Shown here: piece after piece, positions 25,074 to 33,946 of the stretch
Layout: each line of letters starts with the position of its first letter
Position numbering within the stretch: position 1 is the first letter of the stretch
NCBI RefSeq assembly: GCF_023227905.1
Contig: NZ_JALOCF010000046.1
Location: forward strand, 1 to 39,179
DNA length: 39,179 nt
DNA from: Methylobacter sp.
GTDB taxonomy: Bacteria > Pseudomonadota > Gammaproteobacteria > Methylococcales > Methylomonadaceae
Direction: 5' to 3'
Made by a program: the position numbers and the translations under genes
Notes under the pieces: generated by a model
What the model was told of the DNA's origin: nothing
The model's database searches: none
What the model saw: only the letters and a program-made list of their open reading frames with translations

Positions 25074-26468
25074 TTATTTAAAATCCGACGAATCGGAAAG
25101 GCTGGTTGAAGGCTGTCCATCATAGGTACTGAAATTGTCATTCAGCAACTGAACCAGTTCTTTGGTTTTACTGGAGATCTGAGCCAGACGGAGTTTGGTT
25201 TTTTTATTCCAGCCGACGGGTTCGGAAATCGGCAGTAACATACGGCCGAAAGTCAGGCTTTTTTCAAAATTACCGGCTAAATTTTCCATTAAATGAAGCT
25301 CTTTTTGTCGCTCGTTAAGTTGGCCTATTGTTACTTTCGCCTGGAGTTTACTGAAAAGGATATGCAGCGGTGTCATAACAATCAACAGCACAACAATGAT
25401 TACCGGCCCGATAATCGGGTCTATCAAGAGTTCCAGAATGCCGAATTGTATTTCAGCAAAAATGGCGAGCGTAGCAATAAATCCAAGGACAATCAGACTG
25501 GAAAAGGCTGATCGATCTTTCCATTGCCCGATAGCTTTTTTCACTTCCGGAATCACTACGTTGTTAATTTCACGAACGTTTTTTTCCAGCGAATCCAACA
25601 CGCGATATGTACGGTTATACCCGACATTAGCTATGCGCTGGTCTATTAAGGTAAAGTCCGCCGAAGATTGAGGCGTAACGCTGTCTTCCTGGCTGGACAG
25701 AACAATAAACTGGCCGGTATTTAACCCCAATCCGGCAAGCTTTCTTTGCCATGAAGAGATGATCTCGCTGTTGGTAGTCGAACTCAGCATTGTTGCCGGC
25801 CTATCTATCAGATAAACAAATTTATTGGTGTCCTGGTGGAGAATGATGCTTTCTATTATTTCATCAACCAGCGGCGATGTTGAATCAAAGATATCGGTAA
25901 AAATCAAAGCCAGATCGGAGTTCTCAATGGTATATTTTACTAATAAGGACGTGACCGGATTTGCTGGGGCGGCGCTGATGTTTGGCGCATCGATGAAAAG
26001 CTTGCTTTTCAGGTGATCGCTATCGAGTGTTTTTAATTCCAAATAGGAGTTAATGCGATCCCCTTCGCCTTGTTGCTGCTGCTCGATTTTGCCGCTGATT
26101 TGATAAAACGGGAAGCGGTGGTCTACGTCCAGCGCTGTGCCAGGCAGAGTCGCCGGGACGGACTGATTGTTATGCAATAAGACGGTAAACTTGTGGCTGG
26201 ATGTTTGAACCCCTGAAAATAAATTATCCAAGCCTAAATAATGATTAATGAATCTGGCTTTGGCTGTTGAATTACCGCCAATCAGGCTGATAATAGGCCA
26301 CCATGAGCTTTTACTGGCAGTCGTTTCATCCATTTCGATAAGCCCCAAATCGAATTCAATCTGATCGAGTTCCTGAAAGGTTCTTGATGCTTTCAATAAT
26401 ACCGGATTATCTGCGGCGAATTGTTTTTCAAGGTTAAGCAGGTATTTGCTCACTGTCTTTTCAGTCAT
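25074..26468 (-). CDS. dynamin/EHD-like protein with a degenerate P-loop
   Basis: The 464-residue protein has an N-terminal GTPase-like region followed by a two-helix membrane hairpin near residues 320-370 and a charged tail. The P-loop place reads LIGGNSTAKARFINHYLG (62-79): compared with GxxxxGKS/T, the Gly before Lys is Ala and the Ser/Thr after it is Ala, while Lys70 remains. A switch-like TSSHKFTVLL and a D-x-x-G place reading FIDAPNIS follow; the G4 place is YLIDRPAT rather than NKxD. These are positions expected of EHD/dynamin-like proteins, with most catalytic signatures lost. Inferred: a membrane-remodelling pseudo-GTPase, or a very divergent one. It is upstream of a membrane protein gene on the same strand. 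Confidence 0.5.
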   Translation of the reverse strand: MTEKTVSKYLLNLEKQFAADNPVLLKASRTFQELDQIEFDLGLIEMDETTASKSSWWPIISLIGGNSTAKARFINHYLGLDNLFSGVQTSSHKFTVLLHNNQSVPATLPGTALDVDHRFPFYQISGKIEQQQQGEGDRINSYLELKTLDSDHLKSKLFIDAPNISAAPANPVTSLLVKYTIENSDLALIFTDIFDSTSPLVDEIIESIILHQDTNKFVYLIDRPATMLSSTTNSEIISSWQRKLAGLGLNTGQFIVLSSQEDSVTPQSSADFTLIDQRIANVGYNRTYRVLDSLEKNVREINNVVIPEVKKAIGQWKDRSAFSSLIVLGFIATLAIFAEIQFGILELLIDPIIGPVIIVVLLIVMTPLHILFSKLQAKVTIGQLNERQKELHLMENLAGNFEKSLTFGRMLLPISEPVGWNKKTKLRLAQISSKTKELVQLLNDNFSTYDGQPSTSLSDSSDFK

Positions 26469-26695
26469 CAGTTTGACACCTTATTCGTTGGAATTTTCAA
26501 TAAGAGGGTAGCGAAGTATACACCCAGAATGGAAGAGTAATGCAAAAAAACAAGGAATCAAATAACGCTGTTTTATTGCTGTAAAATAAAAAAATGTTCA
26601 GTAAATATTGTTCTTTTTCATACTCAAATTAAGTGGGTTTATAGTAATATTGGGCGTTAATTAATGAGCTTTGTAAATGTGGTTTAAAAAATAAA

Positions 26696-27091
26696 ATGAT
26701 GAAGGTGACGAGTCTGATTGTTCTTCGAAGCTTTGCGGCGCTTGCAATTGCCGCGTTAATATCCGGCTGTGCTGTTCCGTTTTTTGGTGGTTATGGCGCA
26801 AATGGCCAGTCACTTGAAGAATTTGAGCGCCATGTAGAAGAGATTTTCCGGCTACAAAACCAAATGACCAGCGAGGTCATGATGTTGCTGGAAAATGAGG
26901 AAGCAAAAAATCCTGAGACCTTAATGCAGGCTGAGCAGCATATGCAACGGGTCTGCGCTGATCTTAACGAATATGTTTCTCGTGATATTGATGGCTTAAG
27001 CAGCGGGTTTTTTTTGCGTCAACGGGTTGAAAAATCAGCCATAGATTGCGAGCAAGCGGCAATGGCTATCAAGCCGATGCTGACCTTTTAG
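26696..27091 (+). CDS. small lipoprotein of unknown function
   Basis: The 131-residue precursor has a lipoprotein signal: MMKVTSLIVLRSFAALAIAA followed by the lipobox LISGC with Cys25 as the lipidated residue. Residue +2 is Ala, which fits outer-membrane sorting. The mature part (~107 residues) is helical and Glu/Gln-rich (EEFERHVEEIFRLQNQMTSE), with a disulfide-ready pair of Cys (RVCADL and DCEQAAM). Two ATGs are adjacent (26696 and 26699), and no ribosome site is evident in the AT-rich leader. It converges with nadB with only 4 bases between the stops. No known family recognised. Confidence 0.75.
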   Translation: MMKVTSLIVLRSFAALAIAALISGCAVPFFGGYGANGQSLEEFERHVEEIFRLQNQMTSEVMMLLENEEAKNPETLMQAEQHMQRVCADLNEYVSRDIDGLSSGFFLRQRVEKSAIDCEQAAMAIKPMLTF

Positions 27092-27095
27092 CGCA

Positions 27096-28709
27096 TCAAC
27101 GGTGGTTGGTCGTCCCTGGTGTCAAAACAGTATTTTGCGCAGGTTTGCTGTTATCGGTGTGAGGATAATCGAGCGTGTAATGCAAACCACGGCTTTCTTT
27201 GCGTTGCTGTGCGCAGCGAATGATGAGTTCGGCGGCAATGACCAGATTGCGTAGTTCCAGTAAATCGCTGGTAACACGGAAGTTACTGTAATATTCGGCG
27301 ATTTCCTTTTTAAGCAATTCCACACGACTCATTGCCCGGCTTAAGCGCTTGTCGGTTCTGACGATGCCGACATAGTCCCACATAAAGCGGCGCAATTCAT
27401 CCCAGTTGTGGGAAACGACCACTTCTTCATCGGAATCGCTGACTTGCGATTCATCCCAATCCGGGATAGGCGGTGGCGGTAGAATGCCGGGCAGTTTCTG
27501 CAAAATATCCTCGCTGGCCCGTTCTGCAAACACCAGACATTCCAGTAACGAGTTGCTGGCCATGCGATTGGCGCCGTGCAGGCCGGTACAGGCAACCTCC
27601 CCTATCGCATAAAGGTTGGCAATATCCGTGCGCGCATAACTGTCGGTCAACACGCCGCCGCAGGTGTAATGCGCGGCCGGAACGACGGGAATAGGCTGCT
27701 TGGTGATGTCTATATCAAACTCAAGGCATTGCTGATAGATCGTTGGAAAATGCTCGCGTATAAACTGCTCCGGCTTGTGGCTGATATCAAGATAAACACA
27801 GTCTATGCCGCGTTTTTTCATTTCATGATCAATGGCTCGGGCGACAATATCCCTAGGCGCCAATTCCTCTCTCGAATCAAAATGATGCATAAAAGATGAG
27901 CCATCCGGCAGAATGAGCTTGCCGCCCTCGCCTCTTACCGCTTCGCTGATCAGGAACGACTGTGCATGCGGATGATACAGGCAAGTCGGATGGAATTGCA
28001 TGAATTCCATATTGCTGACGCGGCAACCGGCACGCCAAGCCAAGGCTATGCCATCGCCGGTTGCGCTTTGCGGGTTGGTACTGTAAAGATAGGCCTTGCT
28101 TGCGCCTCCGGTTGCCAGAACCACGGCGCGAGCCGCTATGGTTTTGACCTGCTGCCTTTTTGAATCGAGCACATAAGCGCCCAAAATACGTTTTCCCGCA
28201 TCCTTGGCACTGGTAATTAACTCCACTACATTATGGTGTTCGAACAGCTCGATATTGACGTGTTCCCGAGCGCGTTCAATCAGCGATAAGGACACCGCCT
28301 TACCCGTAGCATCGGCGGTGTGCACAATACGGCGGTGAGAATGGCCGCCTTCCTTGTTTAAATGCAGCTTTATTTCCCCGGATGCGGTCTGCTCCTCGGT
28401 AAAAACAACACCTTGTTCCCTCAGCCAGTCTATAGAACTTTTACCATGCGTTACGGTCAATCTCACTATTTCAGGATCGCAGAGTCCGGCACCGGCATCC
28501 AGCGTATCTTCAATGTGCGACTCGATGGAATCATCAGCGCCGAAAACAGCGGATATACCGCCTTGCGCATAGTAAGTGCTACCTGCCGTCAAGGCGAACT
28601 TTGACAAAACGGCAATACGCATTGAATGATTCGCCAGCTTAAGCGCCAGGCTTAAGCCCGCACCGCCGCTGCCAATAATAAGGACATCGTAATTTTGGGA
28701 ATAAGGCAT
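27096..28709 (-). CDS. nadB: L-aspartate oxidase
   Basis: NadB oxidises L-aspartate to iminoaspartate with FAD, the first step of de novo NAD synthesis with NadA. The 537-residue length is normal. The FAD Rossmann motif GSGGAG is at 13-18; the family motifs STYYAQGGISAVF, EGGHSHRRIVHTADATGKA, HPTCLYHP, EAVRGEGG and AAHYTCGGVLTD are all seen, and the C-terminal helical domain is present. The very similar succinate dehydrogenase flavoprotein is excluded by these motifs and the lack of sdh genes nearby. It is alone, not next to nadA or nadC. Confidence 0.97.
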   Translation of the reverse strand: MPYSQNYDVLIIGSGGAGLSLALKLANHSMRIAVLSKFALTAGSTYYAQGGISAVFGADDSIESHIEDTLDAGAGLCDPEIVRLTVTHGKSSIDWLREQGVVFTEEQTASGEIKLHLNKEGGHSHRRIVHTADATGKAVSLSLIERAREHVNIELFEHHNVVELITSAKDAGKRILGAYVLDSKRQQVKTIAARAVVLATGGASKAYLYSTNPQSATGDGIALAWRAGCRVSNMEFMQFHPTCLYHPHAQSFLISEAVRGEGGKLILPDGSSFMHHFDSREELAPRDIVARAIDHEMKKRGIDCVYLDISHKPEQFIREHFPTIYQQCLEFDIDITKQPIPVVPAAHYTCGGVLTDSYARTDIANLYAIGEVACTGLHGANRMASNSLLECLVFAERASEDILQKLPGILPPPPIPDWDESQVSDSDEEVVVSHNWDELRRFMWDYVGIVRTDKRLSRAMSRVELLKKEIAEYYSNFRVTSDLLELRNLVIAAELIIRCAQQRKESRGLHYTLDYPHTDNSKPAQNTVLTPGTTNHR

Positions 28710-28976
28710 CAGGTAAGGGTAGTGAGCAGAGTAAATGAGATAAAGTTTTGGTGTTAAGATGCTTAAAAGTAGTTAATGGATAATATAGCTTTTTAACATG
28801 ATAGCAATTTTTTTTATATCGCTATCCAGATATATTTTGTCTCTGTTACTATCAAGGCTAGAGAGTGTTGCAGCCTTAAAAATAGGGCGAAATTTTTCTG
28901 GAAAGCTTATACCTATTATCTTGGTTGTTGTTTTTAACATTGGTTATTTTATTAATGATATTAAATGGAGGTTTTT

Positions 28977-30383
28977 ATGTTCAAGAAAATTAAGTGGTGT
29001 TTTTTCCTGATAGTTTTATTTAATCAAAGCGCATTAGCACAACTACCGGATTTTACCGAGATGGTAAAGACCAACGGCGTTGCCGTGGTCAACATCAGCA
29101 CCACGCAAAAAGCGCCGCCTGAGGCTGAAGACGCTCCCGAACAGCCGCAGCTACCGGAGGGAATGCCTCCCGAAATGGAAGAATTTTTTAAGCGCTTCCT
29201 GGATGAACAGGGTGGCGGGTATGTGCCAAGGGATACTACGTCATTGGGCTCGGGCTTTGTTATTTCCCCGGATGGTTACGTGTTAACCAATAGTCATGTA
29301 GTAAAAGATGCCGATGAAATCGTGGTTAAATTATCCGATCGTCGGGAACTTTTAGCCAAAGTGATCGGCAGCGATGCGCGCACCGATGTTGCGCTATTAA
29401 AGGTCGAGGCTAAAGACTTGCCGGCCGTTACCATTGGTGAGCCGAACAAGCTACAGGTCGGCGAGTGGGTACTGGCGATAGGGTCGCCTTTTGGCTTTGA
29501 GCAATCGGTAACGGCCGGCATCGTCAGCGCCAAAGGCCGCAGCTTGCCCGGCGGGAACTACGTACCGTTCATACAGACAGATGTAGCGATAAATCCGGGT
29601 AATTCAGGCGGGCCATTATTTAATATGGAAGGCAAGGTCGTCGGTATAAACTCACAGATTTACAGCCGTACCGGCGGTTTTATGGGGCTGTCATTCGCCA
29701 TCCCGATGGATGTCGTGATGAATGTCGTCGACCAGATAAAAGCTACCGGCAAAGCGGCGCATGGCTGGCTGGGCGTACAGATACAGGATGTAACGCGGCC
29801 CCTGGCCGAATCGTTCGGCATGAAAAAACCGCAAGGGGCATTGGTTTCAAAAGTGTTGCCCAACAGTCCTGCCGAAAAAGCCGGTTTGCAGATTGGCGAT
29901 ATTATTACCGAGTTTAACGGTCAGCCCGTTGAAGCTTCAGGTGATTTGCCGCCCATGGTGGGCATTACGCCTATCAATAACAAGGCTAAGTTAAAAATCA
30001 TCCGGCAAGGCGAGACTAAAACTATCGATTTTACAGTAGGGCTTTTGCCGGACGAAGTCGATAAATTGGCAGATGCTAAAGCGCCGACACCAAAGCCCGC
30101 CCACAATCGACTGGGTATTAGTGTCACCGATTTGACCGAACTGCAAAGAGAAACCTTGCAGATCCCTAAAAACGGCGTGTTAGTTCAGGATGTTGGCAAA
30201 GGCACCGCCAAGGAAGCGGGAATTCAACGCGGCGACGTGATTTTACGCCTTCAGAACAATGTAATCAGTGATGCCGATGATTTTGAGAAAACCGTTAAAA
30301 AGCTACCGGCCGGTAAATCAGTCGCTGTTTTAATACAGCGTCAGGGCAATCCGGTATTCCTGGCGATTAAAATAGACAAATAA
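28977..30383 (+). CDS. periplasmic serine protease HtrA/DegP-like (MucD type)
   Basis: A 468-residue periplasmic quality-control protease. GGAGG at 28967-28971 sits five bases before ATG 28977, so this start is preferred to 28965. The signal peptide MFKKIKWCFFLIVLFNQSALA is cleaved before QLPDF. A Pro-rich acidic segment (~45-65) precedes the trypsin-like domain with His107 (TNSHVV), Asp137 (DARTDVALL) and Ser210 (NPGNSGGP). Two PDZ domains follow (~255-350 and ~375-465). All catalytic residues are intact. Sigma-E sites were looked for but not found. Gene symbol degP, degQ and mucD cannot be told apart by sequence alone. Confidence 0.95.
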   Translation: MFKKIKWCFFLIVLFNQSALAQLPDFTEMVKTNGVAVVNISTTQKAPPEAEDAPEQPQLPEGMPPEMEEFFKRFLDEQGGGYVPRDTTSLGSGFVISPDGYVLTNSHVVKDADEIVVKLSDRRELLAKVIGSDARTDVALLKVEAKDLPAVTIGEPNKLQVGEWVLAIGSPFGFEQSVTAGIVSAKGRSLPGGNYVPFIQTDVAINPGNSGGPLFNMEGKVVGINSQIYSRTGGFMGLSFAIPMDVVMNVVDQIKATGKAAHGWLGVQIQDVTRPLAESFGMKKPQGALVSKVLPNSPAEKAGLQIGDIITEFNGQPVEASGDLPPMVGITPINNKAKLKIIRQGETKTIDFTVGLLPDEVDKLADAKAPTPKPAHNRLGISVTDLTELQRETLQIPKNGVLVQDVGKGTAKEAGIQRGDVILRLQNNVISDADDFEKTVKKLPAGKSVAVLIQRQGNPVFLAIKIDK

Positions 30384-30403
30384 TAGTTTTATTGCCACTA
30401 AGG

Positions 30404-30452
30404 CTGCGAAGATCCCGAAGTTTTGATTCATTCTTCTGGTCTTCGTAGTTTT
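30404..30452 (+). terminator. probable terminator after the HtrA gene
   Basis: CTGCGAAGATCC (30404-30415) pairs with GGTCTTCGTAG (30438-30448), allowing one G-T pair and one bulge, followed by TTTT at 30449-30452. The 22-base loop is long, which weakens the call. Confidence 0.45.
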
Positions 30453-30599
30453 GTGGGGCTTGCATAACATCAGTTTAAGTCAGCCGTAGGATATGAGTGC
30501 GCAGATCGCAACCGACAGCCATGCAGCTCACCAAACCTAAAAAACCAATATTCAGCACTACGAATTTATTGCTTCATAACAGGCTAAACATTTTAAGTT

Positions 30600-32138
30600 T
30601 TAGCACTTATCAGATTTTTTCTGTATCGGCAGAGAAAAGTAAAACGTGGCGCCTTTTCCTGGTTCGCCGTTAAAACCCAAGCTCCCTTCATGAGCATCGA
30701 TAAGCGAGCGACTGATGGATAAACCCATGCCCATGCCGTCCGCTTTGGTGGTATAAAAAGGGGTTAATATTTTTTGTTGTTCGTCGGCATCAAGCCCCGG
30801 CCCATTGTCCGTCACACTGACCTGTATGCTGTTATTGAGCGTCAAACGAGTACTGATGACCAACTGGCGCTGCTGTTTTGCGGGCAGGTTTTGCAAAGCT
30901 TCAATGCTGTTCCTGATCAGATTTATGATGACCTGCTCAATTTGTATCTGATCCACATAGACCGGCGAAAGGTTGTTTTCCAGCTCAAATGTCACCTTTA
31001 TGCCGTTTTGTTTGAGTTCAGCAATACACAAACCGACAGCATCATGTACCAAAACATTAATATCGGTGCTGGTACGGTGTTTTGAGTGGGTTCTTACAAA
31101 ATCCCTCATCCGATGGATGATCCTTCCTGCCCTTAAAGCCTGCTGCTGGGTTTTGTGCAGTACATCGGTAAGCTTTACCATATCGGGACTTTCAATATTG
31201 ATCAGATTCAAGCTGACTTGCGTATAGCTGGAGATCGCAGCCAAGGGCTGATTGACTTCATGCGCAATGCCGGACGCCATTTCGCCCATCAGCCCAAGGC
31301 GGGTGACATGGGCTAACTCGTCCAGATGTTTCCTGTCTTGCTGTTCCCGGTTTTTCCGCTCACTGATATCCGTAGAAATACCGCACAAGCCGTAAATGCT
31401 GCCGTCTTCATGGCGCAGCGGGTGATTAACGGTAAAGTAGGCGTGGGCAATGTTGTTATCCTTATCGATACAAATGCTCTCGGTAGTTACACGCTCACCC
31501 AGCTCAATGACACGGCGATCATATTCACGCAATTTTGCCGCCGTAGCCTCATCGAAAAAGGCATTGTCCGATTGACCGATGATATTGTTCAACGTTTTGC
31601 CGAACACTTGCCGCACCGGCTGATTGACATACCGGTATCGATAATCGCAATCCTTGATGTAAATAAAAGCTTCGACGCTATCGAGAATAGCGGCGAGTTT
31701 ATTTTCACTTTCCCGAAACGCATCTTCCGCCGTTTTTCTTTGTTGTATTTCCGCTTGCAATTGTTCGACGGTAGGCACAGACAAGGCGCGGGGAACAATC
31801 CATATCATCAGCATCGCGGTGGCGAGCGAAACAACCGCAGTAATTATTTTAAGCGCGCCGTCCAGCCAATATAAAGGCATCCAGACGGTGATAGCCGACA
31901 TTAAATGCGTGGTGCCGCAAGCAATGACAAACACCGCAAACATGAAAACCAGCCACGGATAAGGAAAATCCTTGCGCCGCCCGATAAAATAAATGAGAAC
32001 CGGCGGAATGGAATAGTAAGCAACAGCAATCAGCAGGTCCGCGATGACGTGCAGCCAAAGTAATATCGGGCTCCAAGACAAGCAATAGCCATGAGGCATG
32101 AGGTTTTCAATATCAAAAATATTAATCAATGGTTGCAT
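30600..32138 (-). CDS. histidine kinase with an ethylene-receptor-like membrane domain
   Basis: The 512-residue orphan kinase begins with three membrane helices (~28-52, 61-83, 93-115) that align without gaps to the ethylene-binding domain of Arabidopsis ETR1: DLLIAVAYYSIP at 34-45 (ETR1 Asp25...Pro36), the FPYPW loop, and CGTTHL at 74-79 (ETR1 Cys65 and His69, the copper ligands). The offset is +9 throughout. A PAS domain (~145-262, ending STDISERK) and a HisKA/HATPase kinase follow: AHEVNQPL with phosphoacceptor His293, a N-box QVIINLIRNSIEAL, DNGPGL and GMGMGLSISRSL. Known: the ETR1 domain binds ethylene through copper. Inferred: ethylene or a related gas/copper signal is sensed. No response regulator is adjacent, and there is no GAF domain. 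Confidence 0.9.
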   Translation of the reverse strand: MQPLINIFDIENLMPHGYCLSWSPILLWLHVIADLLIAVAYYSIPPVLIYFIGRRKDFPYPWLVFMFAVFVIACGTTHLMSAITVWMPLYWLDGALKIITAVVSLATAMLMIWIVPRALSVPTVEQLQAEIQQRKTAEDAFRESENKLAAILDSVEAFIYIKDCDYRYRYVNQPVRQVFGKTLNNIIGQSDNAFFDEATAAKLREYDRRVIELGERVTTESICIDKDNNIAHAYFTVNHPLRHEDGSIYGLCGISTDISERKNREQQDRKHLDELAHVTRLGLMGEMASGIAHEVNQPLAAISSYTQVSLNLINIESPDMVKLTDVLHKTQQQALRAGRIIHRMRDFVRTHSKHRTSTDINVLVHDAVGLCIAELKQNGIKVTFELENNLSPVYVDQIQIEQVIINLIRNSIEALQNLPAKQQRQLVISTRLTLNNSIQVSVTDNGPGLDADEQQKILTPFYTTKADGMGMGLSISRSLIDAHEGSLGFNGEPGKGATFYFSLPIQKKSDKC

Positions 32139-32384
32139 TCGTCAGATACTAAGATGAAATAGAATTTAAACTGTCCATTTGGTTTTGATCGATCCGGCTA
32201 TTAGCGAGACCATATCAAAGATCAGGCTCTTATAATTTGCACCATTGAATCCGGAGCCCAACATTCATTGATGCGCTACTACAACCACAAATCACTCAAA
32301 TAAGACTGAATCCCCTCTCCAATCATCTTCTTTGTTCATGCAACTTTTTTGCCCTCTTGAAATTCATGGCCTACAGCTTTACTT

Positions 32385-32894
32385 TTAATCATGCGCGGCA
32401 AGCGGATGATGCTTCACGTCTTCCTGAGCAATCACTTCGGATAGAGTTGGTTCCCCTGCCACAGCACGCTTAATCGCGAGCTTGGTGGCCTCATAATTCC
32501 AGTCCTGGATTTTATCGTTGTCATTGGCATCCCAGTGGATAAATACACCTACACAGATAAAAACATCGCTGGCTTCTTCCATGGGTATGACACCCTCTTT
32601 AACGCAATCGACCACCGCCTTGGCCACACCCCGTTCGGCCGGTCCGAACATTTGGGTTGCCTGTTTCTCGTCCTTGATTTCGACTTTATTGAACATTACG
32701 GTATTAGGCTTAGCCATAAGATTAGGAGCGACCAGCGCCAATAAGGAGTTATCGCCCCGCTTTTGGTTAGTCAGCGTAATGCAAAATGCAATTTCCGCGG
32801 AACTGCCTCGCGGCCCCATGATCAGGTCAATATGGGCTACTTCCTTGCCTTCGCCGACCAGGGCCTCGCCTACCAATACTTTATCGATTTTCAT
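32385..32894 (-). CDS. fae: formaldehyde-activating enzyme (5,6,7,8-tetrahydromethanopterin hydro-lyase)
   Basis: Fae condenses formaldehyde with tetrahydromethanopterin to methylene-H4MPT, the entry to the H4MPT oxidation pathway of methylotrophs. The 169-residue length fits the bacterial Fae. Diagnostic motifs are VGEALVGEGKEVAHIDLI with the catalytic-site His21, GPRGSSAEIAFCITLTN, KPNTVMFNKVEI, MFGPAERGVAKAVVD and VGVFIHWDAND. The ribosome site CAAGAGGAGAAA is 8 bases before the ATG, and part of this leader (TCCTCTTGAGTTT on plus, 32904-32916) matches the leader of the secreted repeat protein at 34373-34385. No other pathway gene is adjacent; the genome may hold further fae copies, so this may be a paralogue. 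Confidence 0.95.
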   Translation of the reverse strand: MKIDKVLVGEALVGEGKEVAHIDLIMGPRGSSAEIAFCITLTNQKRGDNSLLALVAPNLMAKPNTVMFNKVEIKDEKQATQMFGPAERGVAKAVVDCVKEGVIPMEEASDVFICVGVFIHWDANDNDKIQDWNYEATKLAIKRAVAGEPTLSEVIAQEDVKHHPLAAHD

Positions 32895-33340
32895 ATGGGT
32901 TTCTCCTCTTGAGTTTCCAAATCAACGCTTGAATTACGGGATCAAGGCAACAAAAACGTTCTGTCGTTTTCGGTCTTTCTGCTATTCGTCCTTGAACTAA
33001 AACCGGCGGCTTATCCAAAACACAAACACAGCCAATAAACCACTATCAGCACCGGACTCAAAGCACTCGCCCTTTGGACAATGACTTATAAAGCGGGTTA
33101 AACATTTCCACGCTTTTGTGTCACCCCAATGTCGGCCCGCCAAATGGTTTTCATGGACTCACTGCTTTTCAGGCTAAAAGTTGACGGTTACGTGAATCAT
33201 TTTTAACCGTGATAGCCGCCCAACGGTAAGAACTTACTTCATAACCAACATGACATCTATCGATCTGCGGGGTCGGCCATGAGCTGCTCATTCATAAACT
33301 TAAGTGATGACTCGCGCCCCTGACGATATGTCGGAGCGGA
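32895..33340. other. intergenic region upstream of fae
   Basis: It holds the fae leader and presumably its promoter. At 33212-33240 a short sequence (GATAGCCG...ACGGTAAGAACTTACT) recurs in similar form near 34596-34622, upstream of the glycosyltransferase gene. I see no convincing gene; no terminator is clear. Confidence 0.35.
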
Positions 33341-33772
33341 ATGATTTATAACATATCAATAAAATCAGTAATATACGCATTACTACCCATATCGGCATTA
33401 GCTATTGGCTTACAAACCGACAATTTGGCAGGGATTTCGGTAGCTTATGTTTCTTCTAAGCGGTCGCAGCGGTCTTCAAGTCGAAGTTTTGATTTCAACG
33501 CAAGGGTAAATCACGGGGATAAACCGGTTTATCTCAGCCCTGAACGGCAGTTGCCAAGGGCGTTCTTCAATAGCGCGGTAAGAGCGAACAGGTTAACCGG
33601 GGATTCAGGATTCTCAGCTTGGCAAATGCAGCAGGACATTATGATCAGGAGCCACAAGTTGCAGCATCGGCAGCGAGAGATCATCCGCAGTCTGGCGACC
33701 TCGACTATCCAAAGCCTTGGGACAAAGCCGGTATTAAGTTATAGAGTGCCACAATACCGGCACTCTATATGA
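33341..33772 (+). CDS. hypothetical secreted or membrane-anchored protein
   Basis: The 143-residue product begins with a probable signal sequence (SVIYALLPISALAIGLQ, ~9-25), followed by a Ser/Arg-rich stretch (SSKRSQRSSSRSF) and a basic C-terminal half (RSHKLQHRQREIIRSL). GGAG at 33333-33336 is close to the ATG (4 bases between). There are no cysteines and no recognised domain. The mature part is strongly basic, unusual for a periplasmic protein. It may be genuine, but the support is limited to the signal peptide and ribosome site. Confidence 0.45.
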   Translation: MIYNISIKSVIYALLPISALAIGLQTDNLAGISVAYVSSKRSQRSSSRSFDFNARVNHGDKPVYLSPERQLPRAFFNSAVRANRLTGDSGFSAWQMQQDIMIRSHKLQHRQREIIRSLATSTIQSLGTKPVLSYRVPQYRHSI

Positions 33773-33946
33773 AACATCCTGTATTAACGTTTGCAGGAAC
33801 ACAGGAAAGCCTGGATGACCCTACTTAGCGCCGCCATCCGCAATGGTTGGCTTGTTGAAAACCCGCCGGCCTTTTCAAACGGCGGCTCTGTCCGTACTTT
33901 TGCAATCAGAACCAAACCTTCCGTCCCGCATCAGCCGAATGCCGGC

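Noticed and set aside
28710..28976. Sigma-E promoter expected for an HtrA gene
   Set aside because: No GGAACTT-N15-16-TCAAA type pair was found in the leader.
28798..29010. 70-residue hydrophobic plus-strand ORF before htrA
   Set aside because: It overlaps the htrA signal peptide in another frame and has no ribosome site. The AT-rich sequence gives hydrophobic codons by chance.
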